Source: Pleurodeles waltl (Eukaryota; Chordata; Amphibia; Caudata; Salamandridae). Taken from it: a DNA stretch of 64,000 bases. Shown here piece after piece: positions 31,590 through 41,467 of this stretch (position 1 is its first letter; each line of letters starts with the position of its first letter). The notes beneath the pieces are model-generated. The model was not told where the DNA came from and did not search any database. It saw nothing but the letters and a program-made list of their open reading frames with translations. The stretch covers positions 341,003,844 to 341,067,843 of the forward strand of contig NC_090440.1 in NCBI RefSeq assembly GCF_031143425.1, written 5' to 3'. A program made the translations under genes and the position numbers.

Positions 31590-34184
31590 TCAGTGACCAT
31601 CAGCATGGTCATGTCTGCCCTGGTGGGGTTTCAGCCTGTTAACATGCAGGATCCTATGAGGATTCCTGGGGGGGCCAAGGTCCACCAAGTAGGTGACCTC
31701 ACCCTTTTTCTCCAGAATTGGATAGGGCCCAGTCCATTTGGCCTGAAGTGCCCTAGGAGCCATGGGCTCCAAAACCCACACCAGCTGTCCTGGGTGATAC
31801 TCAGGCATGGTAGCCTTCTGATCATGCCAGAGCTTCATGAGCTCCTGGCTGGCCTCCAGGTTTCTGCTTGCCTTCTTCATGTACTCAGCCATGCGTGACC
31901 GCAGGCCCAGCACATAATCTAGCACATTCTCCTTGGACTCTCTGAGAGGCTTTTCCCAAGACTCTCTCACCAAGCACAATGGGCCTCTTACAGGGTGCCC
32001 AAACAGTAACTCAAAGGGGCTGAATCCAACCCCATTCTGTGGCACCTCTCTGTAGGCAAACAGCAGGCATGGGGGGAGAACATCCCATCTCCTCCTGAGT
32101 TTGTCAGACAAACCCATGATCATGCCCTTCAGGGTCTTATTAAATCTTTCCACCAGACCATTGGTCTGTGGATGATAGGGGGTGGTGAACTTATAAGTAA
32201 CACCACACTCATCCCACATGGCTTTCAGATAGGCTGACATAAAGTTTGTGCCCCTATCTGAGACCACCTCCTTTGGGAACCCCACTCTGGTGAACACACC
32301 AAGTAGGGCCCTAGCCACTGTGGGAGCAGTGACTGTCCGGAAGGGTATCGCCTCAGGGTACCTGGTGGCATGGTCCACAACCACCAAAATGTACCTGTTA
32401 CCTGAGGCAGTTGGTGGGTCTAGGGGACCAACAATGTCAATCCCCACCCGCTCAAAGGGAGTCCCAACCACTGGCAGTGGTATCAAGGGAGCCTTTGGCT
32501 TGCCCCCTGTTTTGCCACTGGCTTGGCAGGTGACACAGGAGCTGCAAAACTCCTTGACTTTTTCTGACATTTGGGGCCAATAAAAATGGTTGACCAGCCT
32601 GTTCCAGGTCTTGGTCTGACCCAAATGTCCAGCTAAGGGGATATCATGGCTTAAGGTAAGGAGGAATTCTCTATACTTCTGGGGGACCACTACTCTCCTT
32701 GTGGCCCCTGGTTTGAGGGCGCTTGCCCCAGTGTACAGAACTCCATCCTCCCAGTAAACCTTGTGGGTCCCACTTGTATCCCGTTGTTCTTGCCTGGCAG
32801 CAGTCTGTCCCAGGCCCTCAAGAGTGGGACACTCTCTTTGTCCCTGGCACAACTCTTCTCTGGTGGGCCCACCTGCCCCTTGCAGTTCTGCCAAGTCAGG
32901 CAGCGCTTGCAGGGGAAGTGTCCCTCCCTCAGAGGTCAGATCCTCCCCCTCAGGGTTGGATTCCTCCTGACCCTCTGTACTTGTAGGGGCTGGCAAGCCA
33001 GACCCAGTGCCCTTTCTCTTCTTCTTGGAGGCTTGGCCCATTGTTCCAGGGTCCAAGTGTCCAGCACTTCCCTGTTGTGCTGCCTGTGACCTGGTCACAG
33101 CACACACCCATTCAGGGAGGTCCAGCATCTGTGCATGGACCCTTCTCTCCACCTCTGACCATTCAGATGCTTCAAGATCATTTCCCAGCAGACACTCTAC
33201 TGGGAGGGCAGGAGCTACAGCTACCTTCTTAGGGCCAGTCACACCTCCCCATTCCAGACTCACCATGGCCATGGGATGGAGTTTGGTTCTGCTATCTGCA
33301 TAAGTCACTTGGTGGAAGACACCAGGTAAGATCTGTTCTGGAGAAACCAGCTTCTCTGTGACCATTGTCACACTGGCTCCTGTATCTCTCAGAGCTTCCA
33401 CCTCAGTCCCATTGACTTTAGGCCTCTGCCTATACCTCTCCATGCTGGGAGGTAAGGTGGCCATAGTTGCAATGTCCACCCCACCCACAGATACTAAGGT
33501 GACCTCTGTGTACCCTGATCCCAGCCCTGGGCCAACTTCCACCCCCAACCCTACACTAGCAATCCCCTGGGATTGCCCACCAGTGGGGGGCTTCTTGGAG
33601 CAGATAGCGTCTCCTCTTTTGTGTCCAGGTTGATGACACTCAAAACACTTGCCGGCCTTAGCAAGCTCCTGAAACTTTCCTGCTTTAGCAGGATCATAAT
33701 TCTTTCCCTGATACCCTTTCCCCTTAGAAGTGGAATGGCACGGGGCTCCCCCACCCTGAGAAGTTTTTGGGGACTCTTGTGAGGACTCCTTGGGCTTTTT
33801 ATCATCTTTCCCTTGGTTCTTCCCCCGAGAAGAACCATGTCCACCCTTTTTCTGATCACCCCCTGGGGGTTTCTGGTTAACCCTAGTTCTTAACCAGTCA
33901 TCTGCTGCCTCCCCCAGCTCTCTGGGGTTGGTCAACTTAGAGTCAACTAGATGCTGGCGGAGCTTCTCTTGGACACAATTGGTTAGAAGGTGCTCCCTCA
34001 TAATCAAATTGTACAGCCCCTCAAAGGTACTTACCTTGTTGCCCTGTAACCAGCCCTCTAGTGCCTTTACTGAAATGTCCACAAAGTCCACCCAGGACTG
34101 GGTGCTTGTCTTTTGGGTATCCCTAAACTTGAGCCTATACTGCTCTGGGGTCAGACCAAACTTTTTAGTCAAGCATCTCTTCAA
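31590..34184 (-). CDS. Gypsy gag C-terminus, protease and integrase, copy 1
   Basis: An open frame of about 864 codons. Residues 1-100 are capsid C-terminal-like (LTPEQYRLKFRDT, TSTQSWVDF, LLTNCVQEKLRQHLV). A zinc knuckle lies at 180-195 (CFEC, H188, C195: CX2CX4HX6C). Protease has DTGAS at 267-271. Integrase begins with the zinc-binding H513/H520/C550/C553 set and carries the catalytic triad D583 (GIDIVGP), D643 (VVSDRGT) and E679 (TNGLVERFNK), spaced D-X35-E as usual. A GPY-type C-terminal motif (WTGPYPILEKK) follows near 818. Integrase precedes RT, the Gmr1-type order. A 5-bp deletion near 31620 relative to copy 2 shifts the end of the frame. The true N-terminus is gag, one frame away at 34181-34873. 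Confidence 0.93.
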   Translation of the reverse strand: MKRCLTKKFGLTPEQYRLKFRDTQKTSTQSWVDFVDISVKALEGWLQGNKVSTFEGLYNLIMREHLLTNCVQEKLRQHLVDSKLTNPRELGEAADDWLRTRVNQKPPGGDQKKGGHGSSRGKNQGKDDKKPKESSQESPKTSQGGGAPCHSTSKGKGYQGKNYDPAKAGKFQELAKAGKCFECHQPGHKRGDAICSKKPPTGGQSQGIASVGLGVEVGPGLGSGYTEVTLVSVGGVDIATMATLPPSMERYRQRPKVNGTEVEALRDTGASVTMVTEKLVSPEQILPGVFHQVTYADSRTKLHPMAMVSLEWGGVTGPKKVAVAPALPVECLLGNDLEASEWSEVERRVHAQMLDLPEWVCAVTRSQAAQQGSAGHLDPGTMGQASKKKRKGTGSGLPAPTSTEGQEESNPEGEDLTSEGGTLPLQALPDLAELQGAGGPTREELCQGQRECPTLEGLGQTAARQEQRDTSGTHKVYWEDGVLYTGASALKPGATRRVVVPQKYREFLLTLSHDIPLAGHLGQTKTWNRLVNHFYWPQMSEKVKEFCSSCVTCQASGKTGGKPKAPLIPLPVVGTPFERVGIDIVGPLDPPTASGNRYILVVVDHATRYPEAIPFRTVTAPTVARALLGVFTRVGFPKEVVSDRGTNFMSAYLKAMWDECGVTYKFTTPYHPQTNGLVERFNKTLKGMIMGLSDKLRRRWDVLPPCLLFAYREVPQNGVGFSPFELLFGHPVRGPLCLVRESWEKPLRESKENVLDYVLGLRSRMAEYMKKASRNLEASQELMKLWHDQKATMPEYHPGQLVWVLEPMAPRALQAKWTGPYPILEKKGEVTYLVDLGPPRNPHRILHVNRLKPHQGRHDHADGH

Positions 34185-34873
34185 GGTTCAAGGTTCAAGG
34201 TTATGAGCCTATCCCTCCCAGAGTTGGGAACCAACTCCCAAAGAAGTGAACCCCAGTACTGAGGCTTGACTCTCCTCATCTGGAGGGCCCTCTCAAAGGC
34301 CCCCAGCCACTTATCTATATCATCCCCCTCTACATAGGCAGGAACCACCCCTTTGGGTAATCTGGGGCACAAACCCCCACCCAGGGACACCTCAGCTTCT
34401 TTGTCGCTGCCACCATCTCTTTTCTCTTCCCTTGCCCACTTTTTCTTTTCTTTGGCCAGCTTCTCTGCCTCCAAAGCTATGAATGCTAGCTGGGCCTCCA
34501 GCTCTCTTTCCCTGAGGGACAGGTTCTCTCTTCCTGAAGGGACCCCCTTCCCCCAACTAGCTTTGGGTCTGCCCCTAGTGACTGTATGTAATGAGGACCG
34601 GTCTTCCTCATCCTCACTTAGGCTCAGATGCCCTCCCTCCCCTGAGTGGTTGGAGCTAGCATCCTCCCCTACTTCTCCCTCCTCTGGAACTTCTTCTGGG
34701 TCTACCTCTTGGGCCTCAGCCCATGCTGTCAGGGACTTGATCAGGACATGCTTCCTGAGGTCAGTAGTTGCAGGCAACCCTCTTTCAGTACACAACCCCC
34801 TAAGCTGGACTACTGTCAGTGTGGGTAGGCTAGTCAGATCAAGCTCCATGGTTCCCTGGTTTTGTGTCAACAA
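34181..34873 (-). CDS. Gypsy gag N-terminus, copy 1
   Basis: This frame is about 230 codons; the more likely start is the ATG at 34849 (MELDLTSLPTLTVVQLRGLC), which gives a SAP-like helical opening. It is followed by an acidic Ser/Glu region, a charged helix (LRERELEAQLAFIALEAEKL, KEKKKWAREEKR) with coiled-coil character, and the beginning of a capsid-type domain (VEGDDIDKWLGAFERAL, YWGSLLWELV). It ends at NLEP-stop inside a triple AACCTTG repeat (about 34181-34204), where the reading frame jumps to the frame of the capsid C-terminus and pol. The same break is in copy 2. It would form virus-like particles in the cytoplasm. Confidence 0.85.
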   Translation of the reverse strand: MLTQNQGTMELDLTSLPTLTVVQLRGLCTERGLPATTDLRKHVLIKSLTAWAEAQEVDPEEVPEEGEVGEDASSNHSGEGGHLSLSEDEEDRSSLHTVTRGRPKASWGKGVPSGRENLSLRERELEAQLAFIALEAEKLAKEKKKWAREEKRDGGSDKEAEVSLGGGLCPRLPKGVVPAYVEGDDIDKWLGAFERALQMRRVKPQYWGSLLWELVPNSGRDRLITLNLEP

Positions 34874-35043
34874 AAACTTTTTGCAAAAATTGGAAACAAG
34901 AATTTAGAAAAATCACAAAAATTCAATAATTGAAATTAATCCAAATTAAAAATTAAAAACAATTTTTGCACTAGGACAATTTAAAGGATTTTTAATTTGT
35001 TTTACTTAAAACTGTAACGTGATACTGAACACAAGTACAGGAT

Positions 35044-35060
35044 CCCACCACTGCTCACCA
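35044..35060 (-). other. Primer-binding site candidate, internal region 1
   Basis: On the element strand, TGGTGAGCAGTGGTGGG begins four bases after the CCAACA end of the 5' LTR. The TGG start fits a tRNA-CCA complement; I could not name the tRNA. Confidence 0.6.
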
Positions 35061-35700
35061 AAAATGTTGGAAAATGGGTTATTGGTAAGGGCAGGTAGGT
35101 ACCTACACTTAGCAATAGGCCACTAACCTCCACTAAGGTCCAGTTAGGTCTCAGTAAATTAAACCCAGCTCAACCCTTGGTAGCTTGGCAACGAGCGTCA
35201 AGGCTTAACTTAGGAGACAGAGTGTAAAGCATTCAAATATCACAAAACAGTAATGAAATAAAACACAGGAAACAGTTTAAAAATCCAAAACCAATTTATA
35301 AAAATAGATTATATTTTTATCTTTAAAATGACACCAAAACGAATAAAATCGGATAAGGGGAACCGGAGATATGAATTTTTAAAGAATTATTATTTTCTTA
35401 GCGCCTAGAAACAAAAAGCGCCAATCGGGTCATCTGGTTGCACCTCGACCGGGGCAAAGTCAAAGTTTAAGGCCGACCGCGATGGAGCCCTGCTCGGCTA
35501 CAGGCTGCGGGAGGGCTCGGTTGAAAGTTTACCTTCACACTTAGGGGCTCATTCTGACCCTGGCGGTCGGTGAAAATGCGGCGGCCAACGCGCAAACAGG
35601 CCGGCGGTCAAAAAAATGGAATTCTAACCCTGGCGGGAACCGCCAACACAGGCCGCCACTTTAACACTCCGACCGCCACGGCGGGACCGACAAATACCTA

Positions 35701-36289
35701 CACCCCAATGCCGAGCAACAAGTCAGAGTGACACCACACAAACCCTCCGGAATAATGCAAAGACACAATTTAAATGATCTATAAAATATATGTATAAATA
35801 GCTCCATTGAAGGAATGGCAAATATGCCATATAAAAGATACAAAAATAAGGAATGAACATAGGCAACAATATATCCTTGGTCAAAAAGTCCAGCACATTC
35901 CGTCAAAGTTCCATAGTCCGTGGGCCAATGTGCACAAACACATGGGCAAAGCCCACACAGGAGACCAGATACCATTGGAGAGAACACTGCAGGGGCATCA
36001 GATGATAAAACTACATGCACCTCAGGGGGAAGGAAAGGGGGGGCACCTCAGCCACATGAGTCCACGACGCCAGATCCACGAGGGGCCTCCATGCCCACAG
36101 TCCCATCCTGGGGAGTGCAAAGCCACAGTCTCACAAGTCCCTACAGTGGGAGGCTTGCCCACTGGACCATCCTGGGGAGTGCAAAGCCACAGTCCATCAG
36201 ATGCATTACCGACTCCACTGTTATTGGAGGAGGCATGGTGCCCAGAGTGCTTCCTGAAACCCTGCTCGACACAGAACCGGCACTGTCAA
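35701..36289. other. Non-coding left arm of Harb-A with a short direct repeat
   Basis: No convincing gene. The phrase ATCCTGGGGAGTGCAAAGCC occurs twice (near 36107 and 36171), and the same doublet is found inverted in Harb-B near 54.25-54.33 kb, so it is an element feature. Confidence 0.6.
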
Positions 36290-37370
36290 TGGGCCAGCGG
36301 TGCTTGAGATGAAGGGCCCAGCGGAGCGGTGCTTGACAGGAAGGGCCCAGCGGAGCGGTGCTTGAGATGAAGGGCCCAGCGGAGCGGTGCTTGACAGGAA
36401 GGGCCAAGAGGAGCGGTGCTGGAGACGGCGGGGCCCAGCGGTGCGGTGCTTGAGATGAAGGGCCCAGCGGAGCGGTGCTTGACAGGAAGGGCCCAGCGGA
36501 GCGGTGCTTGAGACGGCGGAGCCCAGCGGTGCGGTGCTTGAGATGAAGGGCCCAGCGGAGCGGTGCTTGACAGGAAGGGCCCAGCGGAGCGGTGCTTGAC
36601 AGGAAAGGCCCAGCGGAGCGGTGCTTGACAGGAAGGGCCCAGCGGAGCGGTGCTTGACAGGAAGGGCCCAGCGGAGCGGTGCTTGAGACGGCGGGGCCCA
36701 GCGGAGCGGTGCTTGACAGGAAGGGCCCAGCGGAGCGGTGCTTGAGACGGCGGGGCCCAGCGGAGCGGTGCTTGACAGGAATGGCCCAGCGGAGCGGTGC
36801 TTGACAGGAAGGGCCCAGCGGAGCAGTGCTTGACAGGAAGGGCCCAGCGGAGCGGTGCTTGAGACTGCGGGGCCCAGCGGAGCGGTGCTTGACAGGAATG
36901 GCCCAGCGGAGCGGTGCTTGACAGGAAGGGCCCAGCGGAGCGGTCCTTGAGATGACGGGCCCAGCGGTGCGGTGCTTGACAGGAAGGGCCCAGCGGAGCG
37001 GTGCTTGAGATGAAGGGCCCTGCGGTGCGGTGCTTGAGATGAAGGGCCCAGCGGAGTGGTGCTTGACAGGAAGGACCAAGCGGAGCGGTGCTTGAGATGA
37101 AGGGCCCAGCGGAGCGGTGCTTGAGATCAAGGGCCCAGCGGAGCGGTGCTTGAGATGGCGGGGCCCAGCGGAGCGGTTCTTGTCCCGGCGGGGCCCTGTT
37201 CAGCGGTTCTTGTCCCGGAGGGGCCCTGTTCAGCGGTGCTCCTCCCGGCGGGGCCCTGTTCAGCGGTTCTTGTCCCGGCGGGGCCCTGTTCAGCGGTGGT
37301 CCTCCCGGCGGGGCCCTGTTCAGCGGTTCTCCTCCCGGCGGGGCCCTGTTCAGTGGTGCTTGTCCTGTGT
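36290..37370. repeat. 30-bp minisatellite inside Harb-A
   Basis: Two blocks with a 30-bp period. The first (to about 37168) is built on GCCCAGCGGAGCGGTGCTTG followed by a variable ten bases (ACAGGAAGGG, AGATGAAGGG or AGACGGCGGG), about 29 units. The second, of about six units, is built on CGGTTCTTGTCCCGGCGGGG plus CCCTGTTCAG. Because 30 is a multiple of three, long frames stay open with ten-residue repeats (minus strand: LPVKHRSAGP-like). The same minisatellite is in Harb-B. Confidence 0.93.
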
Positions 37371-37475
37371 GTCTAGGGAGCCAGACCTGGGCAAGACTTC
37401 CCGCTCATTCACCATCCGAGCTTGCGGTCGCGGCGCCCTCCTGTGATGGAGTCCTGGGCCCGTGGGTGTCGTCCG

Positions 37476-38983
37476 TCACACCCGGAATGGGGCTGGTGGG
37501 GCCCTCCTGGGCAGCTCGCCTGCTGCCTGACTTCTCCGCCCTGCTGCCCTTGCCCTCCTTCGCTGGAGCTCTGTGGCCCTTGCCTCCCTTGGATGATGTG
37601 GCAGGTGACGGGGCAATGCTACTGTCCTTGGTGGCAGCCGTCTCAGGCTTGTCGCGCCGGGCCTTCTTCTTTTTTGTCCTCTTCCCGGGGGGGGGCTGGC
37701 TGTCCCCTTGCTGCTGGCCGATGTTCCTGCCCTAGGATCTGGTGGACTCCAATAGCCCTGCACTATGGTCACAGTAGATGCAGGGCTGGTGGTGGCTGAG
37801 GTGCTTTTTTTACTCTTACCAGATGGAGGGGGTGGGTCAGGGATTGGAATGAGCTCAAGGTTGGAAAGGAAAAGGACTTGGGAAGGACAGGGACGGGTAG
37901 CTGTAGTGGGTATGGGAGTGGAGGAAGAGGATGTGGTTGTAGGAGAGTCAAGTGTGCTGTCTTTGGGTGCAGGTGCTTGTGACGGAGGCTGTCGTGAGGT
38001 GGATGGCTGTTGGGTGGGTGGCTGCCTGCGTTTGTGTGCTTTGGAAGAGGGGGTGACAGACACACTGGGAGAGGACACAGGGGACGTGTAAATGGCAGTG
38101 GGGGTGGTGACTGCACGTGTGCGGACTGTAATGGAGGGTGTGCTGGTGATGGAAGTACTGGCTGATGGTGGTGTGCATGCAGGTGTGAGTGGAGACGTCA
38201 CAGGGAGGGAGGAGGGAGATGAGGAGGTGGGGGACACAGAGGTGGTAGTGACTGTTGCCATGTCTGCATCTGGATGTTGCTTGGGTGAATGCTTGTGGGA
38301 TCTGTGGTGCTTATGTCTGGATGAGCTGCCCTTGGGTGTAGAGGTGTGTGCAGGCTGGTCTGATGGTGTGGATGGGATAGGCAGAGGAACAGGAGACTGG
38401 GACTGGGTGGAGGGAGTAAGAAGAGGGAGGCTGGAGACAGGGACAATGGCTGCCGTCAGTGCTGAGGCCAGAGCGTTGAACGATCGCTGATGGGCAGCCT
38501 GACCCAAATGAATGCCCTCCAGGTATGCATTGCTCCGATGCACCTCCCTTTCTACACCCTGGATGGCATTCAAAAGGGTAGACTGCCCAACAATGAGTGT
38601 CCTGAGGAGGTCAATGACCTCCTCACTGAGGGCAGCAGGGGTAACTGGGGCAGGGCCTGAGGTGGCTGGGGCGAAGGAGATGCCCGCCTTCCTGGGCGTG
38701 CGGGCACAGAGCGAAGGCTGAGGGGCTGCTGGGAGGGCGGGGCTGGTGCGCTGGGTGGCGGCTGTACCTGTTGTGGCGATGGGCACGGATGTTGCCTCCA
38801 CCGCTAGGGAGCTCCCTTCCGAGGACGTGTCGGTGTCGCTGACGTCTCCACGGGTCCCCGTTGTGGAGCTCCACTCGCCCTCCGTCTCACTGGTGTACTC
38901 GGAGTCTGTTGTATGGCCCTCCGGGGCCATGTGAGATGCAGCTTCCTCATGCGCCGATGCCACTTCTCCTCCGCCTGATGATG
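37476..38983 (-). CDS. Harb-A SANT1 gene, exon 3
   Basis: This is the long final exon of the first Myb/SANT protein. It begins after a GCATTAG acceptor and, spliced to the exons at 39375-39645 and 39855-39968, gives a continuous frame of 631 codons including the stop (114+271+1508 nt). It encodes an acidic Ser/Thr segment (TTDSEYTSETEGEWSSTTG), a predicted helix (EEVIDLLRTLIVGQSTLLNA, EREVHRSNAYLEGIHLGQAA) likely used for oligomerisation, a long Ser/Thr/Pro/His low-complexity region and a basic tail (GQKRRRPG). Homologues are in Harb-H (14684-15975) and Harb-B (52159-53674). A frame extended upstream to 39122 is open but unlikely to be used. Confidence 0.8.
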
Positions 38984-39374
38984 CTAATGCACACATGAAC
39001 AGGAAGACAAAGAAAATGGGGAAATGGGGGGGGGGAGAAATGAAGACAGGTTGAGTGCATGCATTGGCAACACCGTTGGCGGAGAGGACAGACACAGAAG
39101 CCCCCTGAAGTAGGCCGCGCAATGGGGGTACACTACTCAGTTATTGTGACTAGGCCTACGGGTCTATGGACGACAGATGCACACATGGGTGGGGCCGGAC
39201 CATGGCTAGCTGTACTTGGCACCCTACAGAGGTGGGGGGCGGGGGCACAGGGCCGTGTCTAACGGAGGGGCCTAGCCTACAGAATGCGCCCTGGCCTGGA
39301 GATAGCCACAGCCCTCCTCCCCCACCCAGACACCTTCACTGCGCGCAAAGATAGCAGAATGTGCTGATACTCAC

Positions 39375-39645
39375 CCCCTTGTGTCTGCTGTGATGTCCTC
39401 ACGCGCCCATCCAAATCGGGGTAGGCCACCGCCAGGATCCGGGACATCAGGGGGGTCAATTGCTTGCTGGCACCCCTCCTACGTTGGGAGGCCATCCCCA
39501 GCAGAGACTCGGCGGTCTTTCTGGTCCCGCGGCGGATGTCCTCCCACCTCTTTCGGCAGTGGGTGCCCCGTCTGTTGTGGACCCCCAGGGCCCGGACGTC
39601 CTTGGCGATGGCACGCCAAATGTCGATCTTCTGATGGACGCTGAC
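39375..39645 (-). CDS. Harb-A SANT1 gene, exon 2 (Myb/SANT domain)
   Basis: Between a CATAG acceptor and a G|GTGAGT donor, this exon encodes a Myb/SANT-type helix-turn-helix: HQKIDIWRAIAKDVRALGV, then HCRKRWEDIRRGTRKTAE. The spacing of Trp, Ala and Arg-Trp matches the Myb-like proteins that bind Harbinger subterminal motifs. The rest (ASQRRRGASKQLTPLMSRIL, AVAYPDLDGRVRTSQQTQ) is basic. The phase (271 nt) fits both neighbouring exons. Confidence 0.82.
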
Positions 39646-39854
39646 CTATGTGACATGTACAGGGTGGTAAAGGAAATCGCATCAGTTTTCTGCCTGGTCA
39701 ATGTGAGTGGCCCCCCCCCTCCCCAACCTTGCCATGTGGCACATGCTCTCATCTTTCGTACGTTGCACTCCTCATTTGCTCCCCTCCCCACCATCTTACA
39801 TACACCCCACTCAACACAAGCATAGCCCATTCAACGTGCACCCTGTGTACTAAC

Positions 39855-39968
39855 CTGTTGGTCTGGAGGACCGTAGAGTAGCGCATACTGGGGGAGGACC
39901 CCATCAACAAGTTTCTCCAATTCTTCGGCAGTGAAGGCAGGGGCCCTTTCCCCAGTCGCAGCAGCCAT
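39855..39968 (-). CDS. Harb-A SANT1 gene, exon 1
   Basis: The start codon at 39966-39968 opens 38 codons (MAAATGERAPAFTAEELEKL, VDGVLPQYALLYGPPDQQ) to a CAG|GTTAGT donor. The FTAEELEKLVDGV stretch is the first helix of the SANT-like fold completed by exon 2. It lies about 0.46 kb from the divergent transposase exon. Confidence 0.8.
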
Positions 39969-40431
39969 TGTATCTCCCAGACCGAGGTCACAGCAGCACT
40001 TGCAGTATAGGTCCTCTCCTGTGGATGATCAGGTCTCGAGTGATTAATCAGATAGAAAATGGCGGTCACGCCCGCGGCGGTGCGTACCGCGGCGGTGCGT
40101 ACCGCGACCGCCGGCGCACATCGTCATTGGCTCCTGAGACCCATAGGGTTCAATGTTAACCAATGCTGCTATGCGCCGCGGTCTTTGACCGCCTACCTCC
40201 ACGGTGTGCCACGCCAGGGCAGTGACCTCACATCCCACTGTCACACTTCACAGGTCAGGCAGCCGCCATTTCAAGGGCCCACATGGCATGATTTCTACTG
40301 CGTCACACAGGCCTAGGCCTTGCATTGCCACTCATACATGCCGTTCCATGCATAGCGATTCGTGTACTGTGCAAGCTGTGTGAACTAACCTGTGGGTTGC
40401 TTGACTCTGTGCTCCATGTTGTCCTTCCTAG
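39969..40431. promoter_or_regulatory. Divergent promoter region between SANT1 and transposase
   Basis: It separates the two divergent genes of Harb-A. Near 40060-40115 it carries GCGGCGGTGCGTACC repeated in tandem and further GGCGGT/ACCGCC motifs, the same hexamers that dominate the TIRs. A TTCCTAG acceptor precedes the transposase exon at 40432, so a short 5' exon probably lies here. Binding by element-encoded SANT proteins is inferred. Confidence 0.5.
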
Positions 40432-40462
40432 GCACCGTCTGCTGGGACTTGCGAGGAGAAGG

Positions 40463-41467
40463 ATGAATCCTCCTGTGTACCGACCGCTGGTGGACCTGTC
40501 GACAATGGAAGAACGACATATCATACTTACATACCGGCTTGACAGAGCAACTATACATGAACTATGTACCCAGCTGGAGCTAGACCTGATGTCACCCATC
40601 CGCCAACCCACGGGGATTCCCCCTCTGGTGCAGGTTCTGTCAGTACTCCATTTTTTGGCAAGTGGGTCTTTTCAGACAACGGTGGCCCTATCATCTGGGA
40701 TGTCTCAGCCTATGTTTTCTAAGGTTTTGTCCAGAGTGTTGTCTGCCCTGATGAAATACATGCGGAGCTACATTATTTTCCCTGAGGTGGGCGAATTGGC
40801 TACAGTGAAGGGTGATTTCTATGCCCTTGGACATATCCCCAACATCATTGGTGCCATTGATGGGACCCATGTGGCTTTGGTTCCCCCCAAAGAAAGTGAG
40901 CAGGTGTACAGAAACAGAAAAAGTTATCATTCGATGAATGTACAGGTGGTCTGTTTGGCTGACCAGTACATCTCCCATGTAAATGCCAAGTTCCCTGGGT
41001 CAGTGCATGACGCGTATGTCATGCGAGATAGAAGCATCCCTTATGTGATGGAACAGCTACAGAGACACAGTGTGTAGCTAATTGGTGACTCTGGTTACCC
41101 CAACCTGTCGTGGCTACTGACCCTAGTGAGGAATCCCCGGACCAGGGCAGAGGAACGGTACAATGAGGCCCATGGGCGAACTAGGAGGATCATAGAAAGG
41201 ACCTTCGGGGTCCTGAAGGCCAGGTTTAGGTGCCTGCATATGACAGGGGGAGCCCTCATGTACTCACCAAAGAAGGTGTGCCAGATCATCGTGGCCTGCT
41301 GTATGCTTCACAATCTTGCATTGCGACGCCAGGTGCCTTTTCTGCGGGAGGATGGTCCAGATGATGGTGTTGTTGCAGCTGTGGAGCCTGTGGAGAGTGA
41401 AGAGGAGGAAGACGACGGGGACGACACGGACAACAGGGATACAGTCATACAACAATACTTTCAGTAG
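40463..41467 (+). pseudogene. Harb-A PIF/Harbinger DDE transposase (one nonsense codon)
   Basis: A 334-residue HARBI1-like transposase, close to the usual length of about 350. The start is the ATG after a basic RRR stretch (MNPPVYRPLVDLSTMEERHI). An N-terminal helical region (LDRATIHELCTQLELDL) precedes the DDE_Tnp_4 fold: first Asp in IIGAIDGTHVALVPP, then NRKSYHSMNVQVVC, second Asp in FPGSVHDAYVMRD, and Glu in RRIIERTFGVLKARFRCL, followed by GGALMYSPKKV and CCMLHNLALRR. The C-terminus is acidic (EEEEDDGDDTD). A TAG at 41075-41077, just before LIGDSGYPN, is the only break. Related proteins usually have Trp there, so a TGG to TAG change is likely. An upstream in-frame extension to 40325 probably belongs to the intron. 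Confidence 0.93.

Noticed and set aside
32248..33633. Plus-strand frames opposite gag-integrase
   Set aside because: Shadows of the minus-strand gypsy genes, whose domains are unambiguous.
35044..35060. Naming the tRNA primer of the gypsy element
   Set aside because: The TGG-starting sequence is a plausible binding site, but I could not match it to a tRNA 3' end with confidence.
36141..37130. 329-codon repetitive minus-strand frame
   Set aside because: It is the minisatellite read in one of several open frames; the 30-bp period keeps frames open without selection, and no start or splice context supports it.
37765..39122. Mucin-like host gene suggested by Ser/Thr/Pro richness
   Set aside because: Splice phase ties it to the SANT exons, and homologues occur in two other Harbinger copies in the window.
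38997..39122. Start of SANT1 at the methionine at 39122
   Set aside because: The extension is intron-like, the homologous exon in Harb-H begins at the equivalent of 38983, and a spliced join to the SANT exons preserves frame.
40325..40462. Transposase start at 40325
   Set aside because: An upstream TTCCTAG acceptor and the lack of similarity to Harbinger transposases before the RRR residues make the ATG at 40463 more likely.
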